This document shows positions 57,359 to 64,000 of a DNA stretch of 64,000 bases, piece by piece. Made by a program: the position numbers and the translations under genes. The DNA comes from Sthenelais limicola (lineage: Eukaryota; Annelida; Polychaeta; Phyllodocida; Sigalionidae), in contig OW804094.1 in assembly GCA_942159475.1 (NCBI GenBank), positions 57,470,966 through 57,534,965 on the forward strand. Reading direction: 5' to 3'. Below the pieces are notes generated by a model. It was given only the letters and a program-made list of their open reading frames with translations. It was not told where the DNA came from and did no database searches. The stretch's first letter is position 1; each line of letters starts with the position of its first letter.

Positions 57359-58744
57359 ATGCCTCGTCAAAGGAGTAGGAAGAAGCCTGTCACTACACCG
57401 ACAAGAAAGGCTCCACCAAGGAAGACAACGGGAAACACGCCCAACGGTCCTCCTCCTGCTCTCGAGATAATGGCCGACAAGCCTCCACCGAAGGCACCAG
57501 GCAAGAAGAAGAAAGCAACTCTTCCTCCGCCGAAGGCGCCTGAAGTTCCTAGCAATCTCAGCTTCTTGGAAGGCTACGTCAACAAGGGATTTTTCGATGG
57601 ATATTTGAAGAATATGTGCGACAATGTCCGGGCAGAGGCAAGAGCGGAGACTATCGCTGAGTTAGGTCGGGGCCAGCCGCCGGCGATGGGTAGCACCCAG
57701 AGCCACCCCGGCATGGCGTCAGTCGCTGCTCCTGCAAGCCATGAGTTGTCAGAGCTTCCCGCCACTAAGCGCCGCAAGCTGGGCGAACGTAGGCATAAGC
57801 ATAGGCATCGCACGCCATCATCCACGTCAGAGTCCTCGTCCTCTTCATCCTCGTCCCCCTCGTCTACTTCTTCCTCATCCACCGAGGAGGAAATTAGAGT
57901 CAAGTCATCTAGGAAGAGAGGAAAGAAATGGAAATTCAAAACATCGGCTGAGGCCCGTCATCCCTTTAGGGAGGAAGCGGCAGACACGTCCTCATCCTCC
58001 GAGGATGAGTTGCCAACGCCCACACATCTAGAGCGGTTATATAAACACACAGATAGAGTCACTAAAGCTATGTCGAGGCAGCATGCTACAATGGGAAAGA
58101 AAAAAGGAAAGAAGAAAGCCCTACTTACGCCTGAACTTATGCTCCCCCCAGACATGGCAGCCCGGGTCAAGGAGGAGAAGAGGGATCTCTCCTTCGCCGA
58201 GTACGCCTGCGGAATGGCTTTAATGTTGTCGTCCTCCATGCCTGACGGGTCGAAGTCTAAACATATGGCTACGCACTTGTCACAACTGGCTCAGGACACT
58301 GCCTCACACGGGTGGGATGGGCCGAGAGTATGGTCGCAGACTGTTGTTGACTACATTCTTGATGGTTCCATGAGTTGGTCTGACGCCTCTGAGATACAGC
58401 AACATCGTACACGCCTCAGCTGGCTCCCGCGTAAGCCTGGAAAGAGATCAGGTCTTTATATACCATGCCCAAAATTCAACTCGGAGGAGTGTGATAACCA
58501 CTTTGCCCATACTGAAGGTACCATTACACTTGTCCATTGTTGTGGTTATTGTTTTTTCGCCACCAAGAATAGGGAGTTGAGCCATACGGCGAAGGCGTGT
58601 AACAACAGAAAGAACAACACGCCTAAGGAAGGTAACTACAGCAACGATAGGTCTGGTTACAAGAAGAACCAATGGGGCAAAAGTAGGTCACCGAGCGACC
58701 ACGCTGGTACCGACAATACAGCCGATTCGAAGTCAAAAAACTAG
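57359..58744 (+). CDS. Gag-like protein of the Ngaro-like element, 461 aa
   Basis: ATG at 57359, 62 bases after A1. The N-terminus is basic and Pro-rich (PRQRSRKKPVTTPTRKAPPR), followed by a Ser-rich acidic stretch and Lys/Arg clusters. A folded region (about 260-360) begins LTPELMLPPDMAARVKEEKR. The C-terminal part has several Cys and His (CPKFNSEECDNHF, HCCGYCFF), possibly a zinc-binding RNA-packaging segment but not a standard CCHC knuckle. It ends in SKSKN and the stop TAG at 58742, which directly follows the heptamer A AAA AAC. Gag proteins of this class coat the element RNA. Confidence 0.8.
   Translation: MPRQRSRKKPVTTPTRKAPPRKTTGNTPNGPPPALEIMADKPPPKAPGKKKKATLPPPKAPEVPSNLSFLEGYVNKGFFDGYLKNMCDNVRAEARAETIAELGRGQPPAMGSTQSHPGMASVAAPASHELSELPATKRRKLGERRHKHRHRTPSSTSESSSSSSSSPSSTSSSSTEEEIRVKSSRKRGKKWKFKTSAEARHPFREEAADTSSSSEDELPTPTHLERLYKHTDRVTKAMSRQHATMGKKKGKKKALLTPELMLPPDMAARVKEEKRDLSFAEYACGMALMLSSSMPDGSKSKHMATHLSQLAQDTASHGWDGPRVWSQTVVDYILDGSMSWSDASEIQQHRTRLSWLPRKPGKRSGLYIPCPKFNSEECDNHFAHTEGTITLVHCCGYCFFATKNRELSHTAKACNNRKNNTPKEGNYSNDRSGYKKNQWGKSRSPSDHAGTDNTADSKSKN
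58735..58741 (+). promoter_or_regulatory. Probable -1 ribosomal frameshift site (A AAA AAC)
   Basis: In the gag frame the text is TCA AAA AAC TAG, the classical X XXY YYZ arrangement. A -1 slip reads AAA AAA CTA GAT TTG AAG, entering the RT frame with no stop between. The RT ORF has no early ATG, so a frameshift (or reinitiation) is needed to express it. The downstream structure was not evaluated. Confidence 0.75.
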
Positions 58745-58746
58745 AT

Positions 58747-61116
58747 TTGAAGGGGCAAGATGATAAAGTTAACCCTTGCCTCTCTAATGTTACTGTTAAT
58801 CCGAACGTTCTGGACTCGGATTCATGTTCTAAGTTACCTAGATCGGTTCCCATTCCTTCATCTTCCTCGACTTCTCTGCTTCCTCGTGCCAACAATCTAG
58901 GACAGGAAGTAAACAAACCCAGCGCGCATGCGCACTTCTCACGTCCGCCCACCTTCCAAGATGGTGGTCGCCGGACTGATTTCAAAGCTTCGACAGTTGA
59001 ATTTCTTAATATATTGCACGATCCAGCCCGGAAAGAATGCAAACAAGTCTCATGCGAGGGAAAATACGACATTCCCCGCCAATACTGCTCGGATGGAAGC
59101 CTCCATCCCCACGTCAATCTACGTAAGCACCCGGAGAAGGCTCCCGACACATCGGTTCTCGATGCTTCGCTTCAGTCCCACTCATTCGAGAGACTGTCAA
59201 CACGCCCTTCTCAGGTATTTACCAACCATAACAGCCGTACCATTGCCGGCACTGTGACTAACAATACTGATTCCCACTATGATAATCTTGAATGTGTATC
59301 TGGCGCTGGCCACGCCACCCAGGTCCCTGATTTTTGTGATGATACCATTGGTGATGGAGATATGTGTGTGCTCGACTCTATCGGTCCTAGTGAGGTGGGC
59401 GTAAATGCCAATTTTGACCGATATGGAGAATGGCCTGCTTCTACATCTAGTGTTTCTAACAATTTATCAGATATTTTTAACAGGGTTAAACAATGTGGTG
59501 TTCCAAATTGGAGGGGAGCTAGGACTCCCCTCCCTTCTAACTTGAATATACAGGCGTGGACAAGCCTTGCTACTGGTCACCCTGACGATGAAATGGTACT
59601 CAGTGGGGTGGTGTTTGGGTTCCCAATGCAGTATACAGGGGGCCCAATACTCGGAACTGAGTCACAAACCAATCATCCGTCAGCAAACAGTTATAAGGAT
59701 AGTGTCGAAGCTTATATCAAGGTCGAAGCAAGCCTAGGGGCCCTCGCTGGTCCATATGATACGCCACCTTTTGTGCCATGGATGAAGGTGAGCCCTTTAA
59801 TGACCAGACCTAAATCTGACGGATCCCGCAGGATCATTGTCGACCTATCATACCCCGACGGGGGCGTCAACAAATACATTCGCAAGAATTCCTACAATGG
59901 TGTCATAACCCATCACAACCTACCAACTATAACAATGGCTCTAGATATCATAAAGGGAATTAATTCTACACACTGTGCTCTCGCTGTTATTGACCTCAAA
60001 AGGGCCTACCGCCATTTCATGGTTTGTCCATTAGATTGGCCGTTACAGGGAATCCAACACGAAGGGTCGTTCTATTTTGACAAAGCCATGCCATTTGGTG
60101 CTAGGATTTCCTCACTCATAATGCAGCGAGCTGCTATGTTTATCGTCCGGGCTCTCCGTCAGAGAGGAGCCTCTCCCCTTATGTACCTGGATGACCTACT
60201 GCTCATTGCCAAGGACAAGGACACTGTCCAACAACACTATAACCTGGCAGTTGAAATCATTGGGTCGCTAGGTCTGACGGTAGCCGAAAAGAAACTCCAG
60301 CCCCCCTCACATAGGGTTACGTGGTTGGGTGTGGATTTCGATACCAGGGACAACATTATATCAATAACAAAGGCAAAGCTTGACGAGATATACAAATGTT
60401 TGGCTGATGCCAAGCTAAAGCCTTTCTTATCTACAAAGCAGATGCAACAGGTCGTAGGGAGGGTGGCACACCTTGGTAAGGTTGTACAGCCTGCTAGGCT
60501 CTTCATGCATAGACTCCTGGCTGCTTTACGAGCAGCTAAGGGTACTAGGATCTATGTCAATCACGCCATCAAGCTGGACTTATCGTGGTTCACCACCTTC
60601 CTCCCTCAATACAATGGGAGAACCATCATTCCCAGAGCAGAAGTCGGGCGTCAGATCTGGGCTGACGCATGTCTGGTCGGTTCAGGGGCTACTGACGGTG
60701 ACAACTGCTATGCTTATATCTTCACCGAATCTGACAAGCAGGGCAGGAGTATAAATCATCTCGAGGCGCTTAACTGTGTAGCGGCTGTCAGAAAATTTGT
60801 ACAGCCAGATGATGCAGGGAAGATAGTCGTCGTCCACTGTGATAACACTGCCACAATAGACACATTTAAAGGTGGAAGGGCTAGAGATCCCACCTTAGCG
60901 GCTTGTGCTCGCGCATTATGGTACGCTGCTACACACGCCCAGATCTCCCTCTCATATATACATGTCCCGGGCGTGTATATGGACATCCCAGATGCCTTGT
61001 CTCGGGCTGCCTTATCAGAGAGACATAGGGTTCAGGCACATAATATTGTAGTTAGCAACAACCTTCGCATAGTCGATATTAACCCTGACTACTTCTCTCT
61101 CTCTGAATTTTATTAG
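58747..61116 (+). CDS. Reverse transcriptase-RNase H polyprotein of the Ngaro-like element
   Basis: About 790 codons in the -1 frame relative to gag. The first 270 residues are low in recognisable domains. RT (about 330-560): KSDGSRRIIVDLSYPDGG, LAVIDLKRAYRHFMV, AMPFGARISS and YLDD (Y480). RNase H (about 640-780): WADACLVGSGAT, HLEALN, VVHCDNTATID and DIPDALSR supply the acidic residues. This composition is typical of DIRS/Ngaro pol. There is no ATG at its start; the first Met is around residue 280. Translation probably follows frameshifting at 58735-58741. Confidence 0.92.
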   Translation: MKGQDDKVNPCLSNVTVNPNVLDSDSCSKLPRSVPIPSSSSTSLLPRANNLGQEVNKPSAHAHFSRPPTFQDGGRRTDFKASTVEFLNILHDPARKECKQVSCEGKYDIPRQYCSDGSLHPHVNLRKHPEKAPDTSVLDASLQSHSFERLSTRPSQVFTNHNSRTIAGTVTNNTDSHYDNLECVSGAGHATQVPDFCDDTIGDGDMCVLDSIGPSEVGVNANFDRYGEWPASTSSVSNNLSDIFNRVKQCGVPNWRGARTPLPSNLNIQAWTSLATGHPDDEMVLSGVVFGFPMQYTGGPILGTESQTNHPSANSYKDSVEAYIKVEASLGALAGPYDTPPFVPWMKVSPLMTRPKSDGSRRIIVDLSYPDGGVNKYIRKNSYNGVITHHNLPTITMALDIIKGINSTHCALAVIDLKRAYRHFMVCPLDWPLQGIQHEGSFYFDKAMPFGARISSLIMQRAAMFIVRALRQRGASPLMYLDDLLLIAKDKDTVQQHYNLAVEIIGSLGLTVAEKKLQPPSHRVTWLGVDFDTRDNIISITKAKLDEIYKCLADAKLKPFLSTKQMQQVVGRVAHLGKVVQPARLFMHRLLAALRAAKGTRIYVNHAIKLDLSWFTTFLPQYNGRTIIPRAEVGRQIWADACLVGSGATDGDNCYAYIFTESDKQGRSINHLEALNCVAAVRKFVQPDDAGKIVVVHCDNTATIDTFKGGRARDPTLAACARALWYAATHAQISLSYIHVPGVYMDIPDALSRAALSERHRVQAHNIVVSNNLRIVDINPDYFSLSEFY

Positions 61117-61124
61117 GTACCTCC

Positions 61125-62078
61125 ATGGCGGCCAGGCTGGCCAGAGCAGCACAAGAGAGGCAGGCATTCGCATTGCGTCCAGGCACGGTCAGAAACAGAG
61201 ACTCGGCAGCAACCCTCTTCCTGGCGTTTTGTTTCCACCTCCAAATCAGGTATAAAAGACCGTCACCACGCCATATCTGCTGGTTTGTGGAGTACCTGCG
61301 ACTCAATGGATCTGCTCCTCCCACCATTGCAAACTCTCTCAGCCTCCTCCGCTCATTCTACAAAGCATCAAACCTCGACGTTTCACCATTCAATCATCAC
61401 ACAGTAGCTAATGCACTCAGAGGGATACAGCTTACGGTACGCCATATCCTCTGCCCTAAGCTGCCTGTGTCGCCTGACGTAGTTGCGGCGTGTTTATCGG
61501 CAGCCGCTTCTCGTCCATATCCAACACACATCAGGTTGGCCATAATCCTGATGTTCGAGGCTTTTCTCCGACAGTCGAACCTGGCTCCCTCGTCAGTCAG
61601 ACAATTTGATCCCACAAGACATCTTACATTCGGCGACTTGAGAATCAAGCACGACAGGTTCCTCATCGCCGTCAAATGGTCCAAAACAATGCAAGTCTCG
61701 TCAACACCTACTGTCATTACCCTCATCAGGCTCAACAATATCTTCTGTCCAATCACTGCCTTCAACGCACACTTTCTGGCATCAAAAGGCCCGAGGATGG
61801 AGGATCCCCTCTTTGCCTTTAATGATGGTAACACCATGACCATCTCCTTCATAGCTAGACAGTGGCGTGAGCTTCTCATCCTTGTCGGCGTCGACCCGGC
61901 TCCCAACTCACTACATTCCCTGCGTCGAGGTGGGGCTTACTTTGCCTTCCATACCCAAGGGGCGTCTCTACAGGACGTAAAGACCCACGGGACCTGGAAG
62001 AGCGATGCTGTATCCTCATATCTGACGCCCACGCCATCACAAACTACCTCCGTCCATAGAGCCTTCCTAAATCTCTGA
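61125..62078 (+). CDS. Tyrosine recombinase of the Ngaro-like element, 317 aa
   Basis: ATG at 61125, eight bases after the pol stop. The N-terminal core-binding part has APPTIANSLSLLRSFYK. The catalytic part has an Arg in MFEAFLRQSNLAP (near residue 150), Lys in VKWSKTM, HSLRRGGA (H..R), a His/Trp in HGTWKSDAV and the nucleophile Tyr in SSYLTP near the end. These are the R-K-HxxR-H/W-Y residues of the family. The enzyme integrates circular element DNA without duplicating the target. Length and motifs are normal and no break is seen. Confidence 0.93.
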   Translation: MAARLARAAQERQAFALRPGTVRNRDSAATLFLAFCFHLQIRYKRPSPRHICWFVEYLRLNGSAPPTIANSLSLLRSFYKASNLDVSPFNHHTVANALRGIQLTVRHILCPKLPVSPDVVAACLSAAASRPYPTHIRLAIILMFEAFLRQSNLAPSSVRQFDPTRHLTFGDLRIKHDRFLIAVKWSKTMQVSSTPTVITLIRLNNIFCPITAFNAHFLASKGPRMEDPLFAFNDGNTMTISFIARQWRELLILVGVDPAPNSLHSLRRGGAYFAFHTQGASLQDVKTHGTWKSDAVSSYLTPTPSQTTSVHRAFLNL

Positions 62079-62092
62079 CGAAGGTTTGGGAC

Positions 62093-62227
62093 TTATTGAC
62101 ACGTGGGCTTCAAACATTCCTACTGACATTGACTTACCTGAAATGGACATATACCTATATCATAACAATTCAATTCCCCACTACGAAATAAAATATCTAA
62201 ACAAAATCTGTCTCAAGTGTTATAATG
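62093..62227 (+). repeat. Split direct repeat B1
   Basis: Starts TTATTGACACGTGGGCTTCA, ends CTCAAGTGTTATAATG at the start of A2. Repeated at 62432-62568. Confidence 0.93.
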
Positions 62228-62391
62228 ATTGGAGAATTCTCCGCATGGATAATTCTCAGTCATTATGGCGGGAGACTGGGATCATCTAACGTCACACCAT
62301 CCTCCTACGTCACACAAGGACTGTCACGTTCGAACAGACGTTCTCTCACGCCGCCATATTCCCTCTTACATCTCGGGAAAAATTTTGTTCC
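62228..62391 (+). repeat. Split direct repeat A2
   Basis: Copy of A1, directly joined to B1 on its left. One base differs from A1. Confidence 0.95.
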
Positions 62392-62431
62392 CGCCCACCT
62401 CCCTAATTTACATCTTAATAATACAGGAACA

Positions 62432-62568
62432 TTATTGACACGTGGGCTTCAAACATTCCTACTGACATTGACTTACCTGAAATGGACATATACCTATATC
62501 ATAACAATTCAATTCCCCACTACGAAATAAAATATCTAAACAAAATCTCTGTCTCAAGTGTTATAATG
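62432..62568 (+). repeat. Split direct repeat B2
   Basis: Copy of B1 with CTCTGTCTC in place of CTGTCTC near its end. It marks the right end of the element; 40 bases separate it from A2. Confidence 0.93.
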
Positions 62569-64000
62569 AGACATTATTAGTTAGAAATAACTAAGGACTG
62601 CCCTAACCCCTCTACATGGAGGTATAAGGGAAAAGAGCTTACACCTAAAAAAAGTACCTGATGAGGCCCATAGCCGAAACCGTCTGAATATAAAATCTAT
62701 TTCCAGAGAGAAAGAAAATACTTTCCTCTCTCTTTTTCAAAATCAAAATCTTCTACTGGCACCCATAGGAAGATCTGGCATGCCAGAATTAGATCACCAA
62801 AAATTGTTTTGTAAGAGAAAAGACAATAAAGAATGTTTGAAATTGAAATTGTACCCACCCTACCCCCTTCCCTAAAATACCCCTCCCCCACACTCCCCCA
62901 TATATACAACCCCCCCCCCCTTTTCCCCACACCCCACATAGGGGTCATTTTTTCTGAACGTGTACAATTCAGCCAGAAGTATGGAATTTCAAAAGATTTT
63001 CCAGATCAATTTGAAACCTACATATCTCCTTAGGCCAGGTTTAGAGGTTTCTGTCAATACCCATTATACGCATTTCCTCCCAGTGGTTCAGTTTTCATGA
63101 TGGGTCAAAATTTGGGGTTCAGAAATTGGCAAACGTCCGTCATCATAACCCATTTAAGATGAAACACACAACTTATAGTTAATTATATTTGTACATGAAG
63201 CCTAATGGTACACCACAATAAGACAACATGACAATGAATCTGCTGTAAAAATTGTTATAACCAAGAGGTATATCTTCATGACAAAATTGACCTGAGTGCA
63301 TCACCCCTATTTCCTCAAAATCCCCATCATCCATTTTTTTCCCATACCTTGGCTTCAAATACTTGTTAAAAAGTGAGTGAAAGGGCTTGAACCTTAATAA
63401 TGCACCTGGGATATAACAAATACATTATCTAATACTTCCCCAAGTTATAGGACTTTAAACACAGTTGTGTTAAAATTACTCCATCCCAAAGATGCTGTAT
63501 TTCACTGATGGGCGTTTGTGACAAAACCCTAGTATACATAATGAAGTAAAAACCCATTATCAGTCCTATTTCATTCTAAATGAACCTGAAATGGTTCAAT
63601 ATTGCTCCAGATTCATCAACCACTGAGAATAAAACCAGAGAAGTGTATTGCAAGTATATAATATATGAAAAAAGTATATAGTTTAGTTTATTCAGTATAA
63701 ACAATGACTACACATGACTTCAAGGTACCAAAAACAGACTTTCCTATCTGAAAATCTCAACAGACAAGTAGTGTCACCTGTCATTACACAAAGAAGTATT
63801 TAAAGCATCAAAGAAAGAGTATATAACCCTCAAGCAGGCCTTATAAAAGACTTCTTATGATGGACGTTTGGTTTTCAATGATGGGCGTTTGTGCATGTAA
63901 ATAGGATATGAAACATCATCTAAATGAATCTAATAATAACCATGTATATACAATGCTTTCAGGAAACATGCCCAACATGTTCTCCTGTACTCCTGAAATG
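62569..64000. other. No gene recognised
   Basis: Contains a C-rich stretch (62855-62940), and the word GATGGGCGTTTGTG at about 63507 and 63877 with relatives at 63125 (inverted) and 63857. Open frames here are short and without domains. Confidence 0.45.
62658..62684 (+). ncRNA. Hammerhead-ribozyme-like core, weak
   Basis: CTGATGA is followed by a small hairpin GGC-CCATA-GCC and GAAAC, then CCGTC. This is the order of the hammerhead core (CUGAUGA, stem II, GAAA, GUC). Stems I and III are not evident in the flanks; Penelope-like elements carry minimal hammerheads with tiny stem III. It lies to the right of the Ngaro-like element and may belong to the same Penelope-like remnant. Confidence 0.3.

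Larger units (their letters stand above)
57133..62568 (+). mobile_element. Ngaro/PAT-like tyrosine-recombinase retrotransposon, apparently intact
   Basis: Order A1 (57133-57296), gag-like ORF, RT-RNase H ORF, tyrosine recombinase ORF, B1 (62093-62227), A2 (62228-62391), B2 (62432-62568). A1 and A2 differ at a single base over 164; B1 and B2 differ essentially by a 2-base indel. Split direct repeats in this order define the Ngaro/PAT arrangement in DIRS-order elements, which integrate through a tyrosine recombinase and make no target duplication. All three ORFs are open, so it moved recently. It lies just right of the Penelope-like element. Confidence 0.9.

Overview
This window is AT-rich, intron-bearing DNA from an animal. 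Interrupted genes with GT..AG introns, CR1/L2-like LINEs, a Penelope-like fragment, a tyrosine-recombinase retrotransposon and a CACTA-like transposon point to an invertebrate, probably marine (mollusc-, brachiopod- or hemichordate-like). The species cannot be fixed from the sequence alone. All calls come from reading the sequence; no search was run.

Host genes occupy the first 16 kb. On the + strand (749-8215) is an eight-exon gene for a six-pass lipid phosphate phosphatase-related (PLPPR/PAP2) protein. All its exon phases agree, its first membrane exon is tandemly duplicated, and its catalytic nucleophile His is replaced by Ser. On the - strand (15612-10871) is a four-exon FKBP12-like gene of 106 codons. 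Its FK506/proline-pocket residues and C-terminal strand are largely replaced, and it has a possible alternative upstream exon.

From about 18 kb to 63 kb the window is a pile of mobile elements. In order: a 2.4 kb fold-back element made of palindromic 40-bp and 9-bp repeats (18118-20539); a decayed + strand LINE (about 22.4-27.0 kb); a CACTA/EnSpm-like transposon (about 26.95-36.48 kb) with a one-frameshift transposase, an intact six-exon DUF4806 gene and subterminal repeat arrays; a 9.2 kb fold-back element (36591-45837) built from GGAGGTACT minisatellites with nested insertions; a truncated Penelope-like element (from 49776) split by a 6.35 kb - strand LINE with 5-bp target duplications (50270-56620); and a Ngaro/PAT-type retrotransposon (57133-62568) with near-identical split direct repeats and three open ORFs.

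The strongest unusual signals are these. Both LINEs carry a NADAR (YbiA-like) domain in ORF1, a fold known to remove ADP-ribose from nucleic-acid bases or small molecules; the - strand copy also has an SGNH-like hydrolase ORF. The Ngaro-like element has a textbook A AAA AAC slippery heptamer directly before its gag stop, in the right frame to make a gag-pol fusion. The CACTA-like element pairs its transposase with a DUF4806 protein that could play the TNPA role on the subterminal repeats. The two fold-back elements have unusual internal architecture.
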